From positions 1-59,736 of the forward strand of contig JBCDIM010000017.1 of NCBI GenBank assembly GCA_038749105.1: a stretch of 59,736 bases of DNA, in the 5' to 3' direction. Source of the DNA: JBCCOW01 sp038749105 (GTDB lineage Bacteria > Planctomycetota > Phycisphaerae > Phycisphaerales > Phycisphaeraceae). Position 1 is the stretch's first letter. The number at the start of each line of letters is the position of its first letter. A program made the position numbers and the translations under genes. The notes beneath the pieces are model-generated. The model was not told the origin of the DNA and searched no databases. It was given only the letters and a program-made list of their open reading frames with translations. Below are positions 14,534 through 23,700 of this stretch, piece by piece.

Positions 14534-16150
14534 ATGACCACGCCGCGCGTGTCCATCCTGATCCCGAACTACAACAACGGCCGGCAGTCCAGCCGTGACG
14601 GCCAGACGGACCTGATCGGTGATCTGTTTGCCAGCCTGCGCAAGACGCTGGCCGACGACCCGACGCCGCTGGAGGTCATCGCCACCGACGACGGGTCCAC
14701 GGACGATTCGCTGGAAACGCTGCGGCGAGAGGCGGCGACGCCCTGGCAAGCGGGTTGGCGGAAGGGCCAACCGATGATGCGGCTGCTCGAGCGCGAGCAC
14801 TGCGGGGTGTTGTCCATCATCGCCAACGAGCTGGTCCGCGAGTCCTCCGGCGACATCCTCGTCCGGCTCGACGGCGACGTGGTGATCAACACCCCCCGCT
14901 TTGCCGAGAAGCTCGTGGCCGCATTCGACCGGATGCCCGACCGCGTCGGCGTCATCGGCCCGAAGCAGGTGCTGCCCAGCGGCAAGGTCCACAGCTTCGG
15001 CGACTGGGTCTTGCACCCCAAGGGCTACCACCACATCGGGCAGGGCCTGCCCGCGACCGCGGTGGTCAAGGCCGTGGAGTGCGACCATGTGATGGGCTGC
15101 TTCTACTGCTGCAAGCGCAGCGTCTACGACGCGGTGGGGGGGTTTGACGAAACGTTCCTGCGGGGCCAGACGGTGGACTTCGGGCTCGAGGCCCGGCGGC
15201 TGGGCTACGCCTGCTTCGCCATCCCCGAGGTCGAGTTCGTGCACCGACACATGCTGCGGGAAGACCGATCGACCCACGCGGACACGGCCGACGGCATCGA
15301 CCAGTCCCGACAGACGTTCATCGACAAATGGGGCTTCGACCGCATCGCGGCGGACCTGGACGTGGTCCGGGAGCGCTACGCGGGGACCGGGCTGTGCTGG
15401 AACGCGTCGGTGTTTGGCGGGCCGCAGGGGTACGCCGAGACGAGTGCGTCGGCGTTGCCGACCAGCATGGAACAGACCGAGTGGGCGCGCTTCGGGAAGG
15501 AGCCCCAGCTCAAGGCGGCCATCGAACTGCGGGCGAAGATCGCGATCGAGGCGGCCCTGCGGTATCTGCCCGGCACCGGAAACCCCAAGGATGCGGGCCC
15601 GATCGTGATGTTGGGATGCGGCTCGGGGCTGGCGGTGCACCTTATCGGGCTGCGGGGGATCGAAGCGATCGGGGTGGACCGGTGTGCGCCACACATCGAC
15701 CTGGCGGAGCGGCTGGTGGAAGGGCATGAATACCCAGGTACTCGGCCGCGGTTCGAGAAGATGACCAACCGCCGGAAGAGCCCGCTGCCCGATGCGTGTG
15801 CGTCGGTGGTGCTGCTGGCCGATCGGCTGGAGCACCATGACAACCCGGTGGGGGTGCTGGCGGAGGCGAAGCGGCTGCTGAAGCCGGGCGGGGTGGTGGC
15901 GGTGGTGTCGATGCGTCACCCGGGGGTGTTGCTGGACGCGTTGCACCCGCAGCACCCGTACCAGCCGCACGAGCTGAAGTCGCAGATCCGGGCGGTGCTG
16001 CAGATGGGGGTGCTCAGCGAAGAGACGCCAGACCCGCTGGGGACCACGCGTCCGATGGTGGTGCTGGCCCTGCCGCTGGGGCACCCGGCGTTGGGGTCGG
16101 ACACGCCGGCCGACGAACCGGGGCAGCGGGCCCCGGCGATCGCGGCATGA
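14534..16150 (+). CDS. Glycosyltransferase family 2 fused to a SAM-dependent methyltransferase
   Basis: The product has 538 residues. The N-terminal GT-A domain (about 1-250) begins TTPRVSILIPNYNNG, has the nucleotide-sugar motif EVIATDDGSTDDS, the DXD-like ILVRLDGDVVIN, and ends with a FDETFLRGQTVDFGLEARRL acceptor/base region. The C-terminal class I methyltransferase (about 340-500) has the motif I loop IVMLGCGSGLAVHLIGL, IGVDRCAPHID, and a motif IV/post segment EAKRLLKPGGVVAVVSMRHP. A protein that adds and methylates a sugar would suit glycan tailoring. It is divergent from the sulfotransferase (the two starts are about 90 bases apart), so the pair probably shares a regulatory region. A flagellin-modifying role is inference from position. 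Confidence 0.85.
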   Translation: MTTPRVSILIPNYNNGRQSSRDGQTDLIGDLFASLRKTLADDPTPLEVIATDDGSTDDSLETLRREAATPWQAGWRKGQPMMRLLEREHCGVLSIIANELVRESSGDILVRLDGDVVINTPRFAEKLVAAFDRMPDRVGVIGPKQVLPSGKVHSFGDWVLHPKGYHHIGQGLPATAVVKAVECDHVMGCFYCCKRSVYDAVGGFDETFLRGQTVDFGLEARRLGYACFAIPEVEFVHRHMLREDRSTHADTADGIDQSRQTFIDKWGFDRIAADLDVVRERYAGTGLCWNASVFGGPQGYAETSASALPTSMEQTEWARFGKEPQLKAAIELRAKIAIEAALRYLPGTGNPKDAGPIVMLGCGSGLAVHLIGLRGIEAIGVDRCAPHIDLAERLVEGHEYPGTRPRFEKMTNRRKSPLPDACASVVLLADRLEHHDNPVGVLAEAKRLLKPGGVVAVVSMRHPGVLLDALHPQHPYQPHELKSQIRAVLQMGVLSEETPDPLGTTRPMVVLALPLGHPALGSDTPADEPGQRAPAIAA

Positions 16151-16277
16151 GACGGCGGGATGGGGCCCGCCCCCGGCATTCACGCGGGGCGGGAGGGCGT
16201 GCCGATGGATCGTGTGAGGCGGCGTGCTGTTGCGCCAGACTCGCGTTCTTGGCCGAGGGATGAGATACTTTCAAGCG

Positions 16278-17132
16278 ATGAAACCACAGAACCAGCAGGA
16301 TCAGGGCGTTGCGGGTGATCGGGTGAGCCGGCGTGGGGTGTTGTCCGGGGGCATGGGCGGCCTGCTGGCGTTGGGGGGTTTGGCGGTGTTGGGCGGCGCG
16401 GGTGGATGCGTCTCAAGTGGATCGGCGGGTCGTTCGGGGCGGCCGGGGGCCGTTTGGCCGGGTGGTCGGACTGTGACGGATTCTTCGGGGATGCCGGTGC
16501 CCGCGGGGCAGCCGGTGTCGCGTGGCCGTCCGGTGGTAGTGCCGCCTCCGGCGCAGCCGACGGTGACCGCGGCGCCGAAGCCGGCGGTGGTCCCGGTGAC
16601 GCCGCCGCAGGGCCGTGGCGTGTCGGGGCTGACGATGCTGCCGCGGTCGGCGTGGACGCGGCAGGGCCCGACGCTGACCGAGATCAACCCGATGCAGAAG
16701 GTCGAACGGATTACGGTGCACCACGAGGGCTGGAACGCGGTGTACTTCACCGACCGGCCGAGCACCGCCGCCCGGCTGGAACAGATCCGCAAGGTCCACA
16801 CCCGCGACCGCGGCTGGTCCGATATCGGCTACCACTTCATCGTCGATCGCAGCGGCACCGTCTGGCAGGGCCGGGAGCTCAAGTACCAGGGCGCTCACGT
16901 CCGCGATCAGAACGAGCGCAACATCGGGATTCTGGTGCTGGGCAACTTCGACAAGCAGAGCCCCTCACGCGAGCAGACCGCGTCGCTGGTGGGGCTGCTC
17001 AAACGGCTGCAGTCGGCCTACCGCGTGCCGACCGCGCGGGTGCGGACCCACCAGGAATACAACGCCACGTCCTGCCCGGGCAAGGTGCTGCAGGCCCAGA
17101 TGGCAGCGATCCGCAAGCGGTTCTTGGCCTAG
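16278..17132 (+). CDS. N-acetylmuramoyl-L-alanine amidase (PGRP type), Tat-like lipoprotein
   Basis: The product has 284 residues. The N-terminus has a twin-arginine motif (SRRGVLSGG), a Gly/Leu-rich hydrophobic core and a lipobox-like GGAGGC, so it is likely exported folded by Tat and lipidated. A Pro/Val-rich linker follows. The C-terminal half is a PGRP/Amidase_2 domain that cuts the bond between muramic acid and L-Ala: RITVHHEGWN holds the first zinc His, GYHFIVDRSGTVWQGREL is the central strand pair, and RTHQEYNATSCPGK holds the second His and the zinc Cys. The start at 16278 places the RR motif normally; ATG 16260 is also possible. It may open the wall for the flagellum or pilus, or recycle peptidoglycan. 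Confidence 0.88.
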   Translation: MKPQNQQDQGVAGDRVSRRGVLSGGMGGLLALGGLAVLGGAGGCVSSGSAGRSGRPGAVWPGGRTVTDSSGMPVPAGQPVSRGRPVVVPPPAQPTVTAAPKPAVVPVTPPQGRGVSGLTMLPRSAWTRQGPTLTEINPMQKVERITVHHEGWNAVYFTDRPSTAARLEQIRKVHTRDRGWSDIGYHFIVDRSGTVWQGRELKYQGAHVRDQNERNIGILVLGNFDKQSPSREQTASLVGLLKRLQSAYRVPTARVRTHQEYNATSCPGKVLQAQMAAIRKRFLA

Positions 17133-17136
17133 GGTT

Positions 17137-20100
17137 TCACGGAGCGTTTGTTTCCATCCACATCGCTTCGTAGCCGACCTCGCCGGGCTCGTAGTTGGGG
17201 TTCTGGCCGTTGAAGCTGCGCTGGGCGTTGATGGCGTCGAAGGCGTTGTCGTAGATGGCGACGCGGTGGAAGGTGCCGCGGATACCGCGAGAGCCGCCGA
17301 CCTCATCGGCGAGGTTCAGGGGGTAAGAGCTGTCCCAATTGCTGAGCAGTCCGCCCAGAGCCTGGGTGCGTTGGAGTGTGCCGTTGCGGTAGAAGAGGAT
17401 GTTGGAGCCGTCGTAACTCATGGCCCAGTGCTCTTTGGTGTTGGCGGTGATGAGCCCGGTCTCGACGAACAGGGGTGAGAGGTCGCCATTGTTGGCGGTC
17501 GCGGTGGTGCGGATGCGCACCTCGTAGCCGTCGTCGTTCTGGCCGAGGAGGAAGTTTCGGCTGCCAATGCTGTCGGAGTAGGTTATGACACGGTCGGGGT
17601 TGGTGTTGTCGGTGGTTTCCTGGGTGGGGGTGTATTCGAGGATGACGGTGAATTCGCCAGAGGTGGTGATGGCGTCATAAAGCTTGGTGGCAGCGCCGGG
17701 GGAGCTGATGAGGGTGTCGCCGGTGACGGTCAGGCCTCCGGGGCCCCAGGTCATGTGACTGGTGGTGTTTGGGATGAGGTCGAGCGGCGTGCCGAATCCT
17801 GAGGTGTCGTAGACGGTGTGGTCGGGGGCGTTGCCGGGCGGGGAGCCTGCGGCGAGGTTGGCGGCCTGTGTGGCGTCGAGCTGGTTGCCGTAGAGGCGGA
17901 TCTCGTCGAGGCGGCCGTCGTAGGGGGCGTCCCAACCCGAGGATGTGTTGTCGCCGGTCAGGCTTTGGCCGACGCCGAAGGTCCAGGGGTTGGCGTTGCC
18001 GGAGCCACCGGAAGAGGTGCCGAGGCCGGTGCTCCAGGCGTCGGAGTCCGCGAGGGTGCCGTTGAAGTAGAGCTGGAAGCCGTTAGGTCCCCAAGTCACG
18101 AGGACGTGGTGCCAGGCGTTGGCGGTGACGCTCGAGCGCGAGACCGTAGCCCATGAGGAGGTGGACTGGATGCGTGCTTCGAGGGTCGAGCCGTTGAGCT
18201 GGATATCGAGGTGTCCGCCGTCGTCGTAGTCCTGGGAGTCTTTGGAGATCAGGCCTTGTCGGCCGGAGGTGTTGTCGGCCCGGAACCAGAAGGAGATCGC
18301 GCCCTCGTCGAGGAGGTAGGCCGAATTGTGGGGGACCTCGATGAAGTCGTTGGAGCCGTCGAACTGGAAGGACGTGCCGCCGTCGCCGAAGCCGCCGGCG
18401 CCGCTGGTGGCGCCGGTGACGGTGCCGTCGTTGCCCGCGGAGCCGATGTCGACGATGTCGGTCGAGCCGGCGATGGTGCCGGAGGCGTAGATGGCGATGG
18501 TGCGGGAGTAGGTGTTGCTGCTGGTGCCCCAGGGGTTATTGAAGTTGGAAACGCCGTTGTTGCCGTGGTGGTGGGTGTTGCCGCCGCTGCTGTAGCTGTA
18601 GCGGGCGTCCCCGTCATCGGCATCCATGGACAGGGCGAGCCAGTAGGTGCCGGCGGGGAGGGTGATCGGGCCGATCGCCTCGGTCTCCCAACGCCAGTTC
18701 TCCTCGCTGAGGCCTTCGGTGCCGGACTGGGCGAGGCGGTTGCCGGGCGTGCCGGAGTTATCGTCGTAGATGGCGTAGCGGACCACACCGCCGTCGTCGC
18801 CGCCGTAGATCCGAGCGGTGATGCTGGTGACGGTGACCGGGTCGGTGAAGACGACCTGGGTGGCCGCCTGGTTGCGTTCTTCGGTGTCGCCGCTGGACCC
18901 GTTGGTGGTCTTGCCGACATCGACGGATGCGCCGCCGCCGCTGCTAGTGTCGTCGTCGAGCTGCCAGTGGGAGACGAGCGTGGGCGCGACCGGTGGGGGC
19001 TCGTTGAACTCGCAGACGACTAGGGCCAGCATGTCGTCGTTGACGGAGGTGGGGTTGTTGTAGATGACGGTGAAGTCGTCGAACTCGGCGTCGGCCATCC
19101 AGCCGAGGAGGGTGGCGAAGCGCTGGGTGTCTTCGCTGACGGAGTAGGTCCGGGTGAAGTAGTTGAACCAGCCCTCGATCGAACCGTTGATGGTCAGGCG
19201 GACCTGGTCGGTGTCGGGGTCGAGGTCGAGCTGGATGTCGTGGAAGCCGTTGTCGAGGCCGGTGACGGTGTGGAGGAGCTGTTCGCCGGAGCCGTTCTTG
19301 CCGTAGAGCTCGAGGGTCTGGGTGTTGTCGCCCTGGAGGATGAGGTTGGCGATGACGGGGGAGAAGAGGGTGCCGTCGTAGTCGAAGTTGATCATGATCG
19401 ACGCGCCGCGTCCGCCGATGGAGGTGGCCCGCATGCGGGCGGACATGCGGGTGGGGCGGTCGAAATCGCAGTTGGGCGCGGTGTCCATGGGGGTGGTGGC
19501 GGAGGTGCCGGCGTCGGCCCAGATGCCGCCGGAGACGCCGCTGGGGGAGCCGCCGAAGCGCATGGCGAAGTCGTTGGTGCCGTCGCCGTTGGGGTCGGAG
19601 GCGGTGGGGTCGGCGTCGAAGGTGGTGGTCCAGGTCTTGGTGACGCCGTTGCCGCCTGCGGCCCATTCCAGGGCTTGGCGGAGGATGATGTCGACGGTGG
19701 CGTTGGTGTTGGCTAGGTTCCAGTTGTCCCAGCCGGGGTAGAAGACGCGCCGACCCGTAGCAGTCCCGGTGGTGAGGGCGGCCCCGGCGTCGGCGACGAG
19801 CAGGCCGGCATTCCCGCCCGGGCCTTGGGCGAGCGTGGTCACGCCGGCGGCGACGCCGGTGGCTCGCGCGAAGTTCTGGCTCGAGCTGGCGACGGTGGTG
19901 GAGCCGGTAGAGAGCCCGCTGGTGACCGGATGGATGTTGTTGAGGATGTTCAACTGCGTGCCGGAATCGCTCGACGTCGCGTCTGTGGCGAGGCGGAACT
20001 CGTCGACCAGGAAAGCCTCATCGCAGACAACTCCGACGGTGACGTCGCGGAGCTTAGTGCCCAGTGTGCCGGAACCGACAGACTCCGAGATGTAGACCAC

Positions 20101-20730
20101 CGCGGCGGCGTCGGCGGCGGCGGTGAGGTCCGCCTGTGACTCGTTGTGGGCGGCGAGCGTCACGGTGTAGCCCCAGCCCTCGAAGAGGTCGATCTTGCGC
20201 TGGTCCATGACGTCGTAGCTGGTGGTGGAGTCGACGACGAGGAGCAGCGTGTTGTTGACCTCCTCAGTGGCGTTGGCGGTGACCGAGGCGTAGACGATGT
20301 GGGAGACGCCGTTGACCGTGCCGGTGACCGCGACGGTGACGGGCTGAGACGTATCGTCGTTGAAGTCGCTGGTGGCGTCGGAGACGGTGACGGTGAAGGT
20401 GCCGCCGGCCAGGGCTTGGTTGGTGACCCAGGTGCCGGGGGACTTGTCAGTCCGCCAGGTGTCGGAGGTCTGGAGGTAGTTGAGCGCGAGCGCCATGCCG
20501 GACTCGGCGACGCCGCGGGCGGAGGTGTGCGAAGGGAAGTTGGCGGCGACGGCGGTGGCGGTGCGTTGGGCGACGAGGAAGCCACCTGCGAGCGTGGTGC
20601 CGATCGCCATGGCGAAGATGACTAGCAGGTAGGCGGCCCCGCGTTGGCGTACAAGCCGGGTGTTCGCCGCGTGAGCAGTCACGGGCGAGCGGCGGGTGCT
20701 CCGGGATGGGCGGGGGCGGCGGGGGGTCAT
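17137..20730 (-). CDS. Giant PilX-like pseudopilin-complex protein with LamG domains (copy 2)
   Basis: The product has 1197 residues. A short basic N-terminus (VRQRGAAYLLVIFAMAIGTT) leads into one membrane helix (31-53) as in PilX/GspK minor pilins, followed by the shared module FPSHTSARGVAESGMALALN. Then: a Rossmann-like domain at about 170-350 (NTLLLVVDSTTSYDVMDQRK, FEGWGYTVTLAAHNESQAD) resembling GATase/ThuA folds; a concanavalin-like region (about 370-560); a beta-rich region (about 620-760); and two LamG/laminin-like lectin domains (about 770-960, FQFDGSNDFIEVPHNSAYL; about 980-1180). Its start overlaps the stop of the upstream paralogue (ATGA). It is last in a four-gene operon. Likely role: surface adhesin or substrate-binding tip of a pseudopilus. 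The function is inference; the pilin-like N-terminus and LamG domains are seen. Confidence 0.75.
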   Translation of the reverse strand: MTPRRPRPSRSTRRSPVTAHAANTRLVRQRGAAYLLVIFAMAIGTTLAGGFLVAQRTATAVAANFPSHTSARGVAESGMALALNYLQTSDTWRTDKSPGTWVTNQALAGGTFTVTVSDATSDFNDDTSQPVTVAVTGTVNGVSHIVYASVTANATEEVNNTLLLVVDSTTSYDVMDQRKIDLFEGWGYTVTLAAHNESQADLTAAADAAAVVYISESVGSGTLGTKLRDVTVGVVCDEAFLVDEFRLATDATSSDSGTQLNILNNIHPVTSGLSTGSTTVASSSQNFARATGVAAGVTTLAQGPGGNAGLLVADAGAALTTGTATGRRVFYPGWDNWNLANTNATVDIILRQALEWAAGGNGVTKTWTTTFDADPTASDPNGDGTNDFAMRFGGSPSGVSGGIWADAGTSATTPMDTAPNCDFDRPTRMSARMRATSIGGRGASIMINFDYDGTLFSPVIANLILQGDNTQTLELYGKNGSGEQLLHTVTGLDNGFHDIQLDLDPDTDQVRLTINGSIEGWFNYFTRTYSVSEDTQRFATLLGWMADAEFDDFTVIYNNPTSVNDDMLALVVCEFNEPPPVAPTLVSHWQLDDDTSSGGGASVDVGKTTNGSSGDTEERNQAATQVVFTDPVTVTSITARIYGGDDGGVVRYAIYDDNSGTPGNRLAQSGTEGLSEENWRWETEAIGPITLPAGTYWLALSMDADDGDARYSYSSGGNTHHHGNNGVSNFNNPWGTSSNTYSRTIAIYASGTIAGSTDIVDIGSAGNDGTVTGATSGAGGFGDGGTSFQFDGSNDFIEVPHNSAYLLDEGAISFWFRADNTSGRQGLISKDSQDYDDGGHLDIQLNGSTLEARIQSTSSWATVSRSSVTANAWHHVLVTWGPNGFQLYFNGTLADSDAWSTGLGTSSGGSGNANPWTFGVGQSLTGDNTSSGWDAPYDGRLDEIRLYGNQLDATQAANLAAGSPPGNAPDHTVYDTSGFGTPLDLIPNTTSHMTWGPGGLTVTGDTLISSPGAATKLYDAITTSGEFTVILEYTPTQETTDNTNPDRVITYSDSIGSRNFLLGQNDDGYEVRIRTTATANNGDLSPLFVETGLITANTKEHWAMSYDGSNILFYRNGTLQRTQALGGLLSNWDSSYPLNLADEVGGSRGIRGTFHRVAIYDNAFDAINAQRSFNGQNPNYEPGEVGYEAMWMETNAP
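18326..18399. repeat. 74-bp tract identical to 21895-21968
   Basis: A perfect 74-base match between the two paralogous pilin-like genes, covering the start of the shared LamG domain (FQFDGSNDFIEVPHN). Flanks are more diverged, which suggests gene conversion or strong selection. Confidence 0.8.
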
Positions 20731-23700
20731 GGTGCGGACGTTTCGATCCAGACGGCCTGGTAATCAACCTCTTCCGGGGTGTAGTTGGGGTCTTCGCCGT
20801 TGAAGACCAGCGACGCGTTGATGGGGTCGAAGGCCTGGTCGTAGACGGCGACGCTGTGGATGACACCGAGGAAATACTCGCTTGCGGCGCCGGGGCCGTC
20901 GCGGCCGACGTAGAGGCGCATGTCGGAGGGGAGGCCCGAGAGGTCGCCGGTGTGGGGCCACTCGTTGATGAGGACGCCATTCTGGTAAAGCTTGATGTTG
21001 GAGCCGTCGTAGCTGAGTAGGACCTGAGTCTTGCTGGTGCTGATGGTGTTGTAGACGGTGTTCCAGCTGAGGCCGGAGGAGGTCTGAATCTTGATGTTGA
21101 CGTCGTCCTGGCGGAGCTCGTACTCGATCCAGTCGGGGTCGGTGGGCGACTCGACGGAGAAGACGTCCTGGTCGCCAGGGGTGGTGACGCTATCGACGGA
21201 GAAGGTAAACAGGAAGGTGAACTCGCCGGTGGCCTGAAGCCCGGTACGGATCTTGTCGGCGGCGACGGTCGAGGTGATGACGGTGCCGGTGTTGATGCGC
21301 ATGCCGTCGGCGGTCCACGAGACGTTGGCGGGGTCTTCGGAGGCGAGGTTGTAGGGCGTGCCGTAGCCGGAGGTGTCGTAGACGGTGTAGTCGGTGGAAT
21401 TACCGGGAGCGGAGCCGGCGGCGAGGTTGGCGGCTTGGGTAGCATCGAGCTGGTTGCCGTAGAGGCGGATGTCGTCGAGGCGGCCGGCGAAGGGGTTCTG
21501 CCATCCGGAGGAGGTGTTGTCGCCGGATTGTTGCTGGTCGACGCCGAAGGTCCAGGGGTTGGCGTTGCCGGAGCCGCCGGAGGAGGTGCCCAGGCCGCCG
21601 GTGTAGGCGTGTGACCCGGAGAGTGTGCCATTGATGTAGAGGTGGAACCCGTCGGGTCCCCAAGTCACGGCGACGTGGTACCAGGTGTTGGCGGCGATGA
21701 CGCTGTGGGTGCGGGTGTAGCTGGTGGTGGTGGACTGGATGCGGGCCTGGAGGTTGGAGCCGCTTAGCCGGATGTCAAGCTGGCCGCCGTCGTCGTAGTC
21801 CTTGGAGTCTTTGGAGACGAGGCCCTGCACGCCGGAGGTGTCGTCGGAGCGGAACCAGAAGGACAGTGCGCCTTGATCGAGGAGGTAGGCGGCGTTGTGG
21901 GGGACCTCGATGAAGTCGTTGGAGCCGTCGAACTGGAAGGACGTGCCGCCGTCGCCGAAGCCGCCGGCACCGCTGGTGGGGTTGTCGTTGAGGCTGCCGG
22001 AGCTGACGCCGGTGCTATCCGTGACGGTGACGGTGGTGAGCCCGAAGATGCCGCGGTCCATGTGGATGTCCGAGCCGTCCTGCATGGAGATCGAGCCTTG
22101 GCTGCGGACGAGTCCGTAGATGCGTGAGCCGTTCTTGATCTCGAGGTTGGCTCTCGAGTTGATGATGGCGGCGACATCCGAACCGTCGTCGATCAGTAGA
22201 GGGTCGGAGTTGCCGAGCACGTAGATCTCGGCGTCGCCGGCACGCCGGGTGTCGTCGTTGAACTCGGAGCCGTTCTTGATCTCGAACTTGCCCTGGACGT
22301 AGAGCTTGAGGGACGCGCCGCCGTTGAGCCGGACCTCGGAGGCATCGCTGAGGAGGAAGTCGCCGTTGACGAGGATGCGGACGTCTCCGCTGATGTTGAC
22401 CCGCGCCGCGTTGGTGATCTGGAAGTCGTTGTAGGTGACGTCGCTGCTGATGGTGGTGGTGCTGCCGCTGCTCACCGAGCGGTTGCCGGAGCTGCCGGGC
22501 ATACCGGTGGGCGCGGCGACGTCGGTCATGTCCTTGTTAACGGAGAGCGTGTTCTTCGAGCCGGTGGTGGAGGCGGTGATGACGGAGGAGGCCGTGCTGC
22601 CGACGCCGGAGTAGGCGTCGCCGCGGACCTGGCCCGAGCCGCCGATCCGTCCGCTGCTGGTGCTGTTCGTGGTGACGATGGCGTTGTTGCCGTTGGTCGC
22701 CGAGTAGGTGCCGACGGTGGAGTCGTAGGAGTTGATGATGGATCCGCCGCTGAGGGAGATCTGGTTGGCGACAGAGACCCCGAAGGTGTTGGCGTCGCCG
22801 GGTGGGGTGGCACCGCCGCCTGCGGTGTCGTCGAGGGCCCAGCGGGAGACCAGGGTCGGGGTGATCGGGGTCGGCTCGTTGAACTCGTACAGGGCGAGCG
22901 TCTGGATGTTGCCGCCGGCGGAGACGTTGTCGTCGGCCCAGTCGAGGGCTTGCCGGAGGAGGGTGTCGACGGTGGCGTTGGTGTTGTCGGGGTCCCAGTC
23001 GGTCTGGCCGAAGGGGGTGAAGACGCGTCGGCCGGGCGCGGTGCCGGAGGTGAGTGCGGACCCGAGCTCGGCGAGGATGAGGCCCGCGTCGCCGCTGGTG
23101 CCGCTGGTGGCGAGGGTGGTGACGCCGGAGGCGAGCCCGGTGTATCGGCTGAGGGTGAAGCTCGAGCCGGAGATGGGGGTGCTGCCGGTGCTCAGCCCAT
23201 TGGTGATGGAGTGGGTGTTGTTGGTGATGTCTAGTGCGGTGCCCGAGGTGGTCGAGTTCCCGGAGGCGAGCCGGAAGTTGGCGACGGCCTGTTCCTGCGA
23301 GCTGACGACGCCGGTGGTGATGTCGCGGAGCTTGGTGCCGAGGGTGCTCGCGGAGGCGGACTCGCAGATGTAGACGACGTTGGCGGCGTCGGCGCTGGCG
23401 GTGAGCGTGGCCTGGGTGTCGTTGTCGTCGGCGACGATGACGAGGTAGCCCCAGCCGGCGAAGAGGTCGATCTTCTTCTGATCGGAAGTGCCGTAGGCGG
23501 TAGCGGAATCGGTGACGAAGAGCAGGCGGTTGGTGGGTGCGCCGCCGGCGGCCCATTCGATGGCTTGGCGGATGAGTGTTTGCCCATTGCTGGTCAGTGT
23601 GTCGGGATCCCAGTTGGTCTGACCGTGGGGGGTGAAGACTCGTCGGCCGGTGGCGGTGCCGGTGTGGAGGGTCGCGCCGGTATCGACCACGACAAGGATG

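Noticed and set aside
13532..16183. Very long minus-strand frame continuous with the sulfotransferase
   Set aside because: Its N-terminal two thirds are antisense to the glycosyltransferase-methyltransferase gene and have shadow composition (Arg/Pro/His-rich); the sulfotransferase has its own start near 14440.
16151..16215. Hairpin after the glycosyltransferase-methyltransferase gene
   Set aside because: GC-rich stem with no T-run; may be a terminator or chance in very GC-rich DNA.
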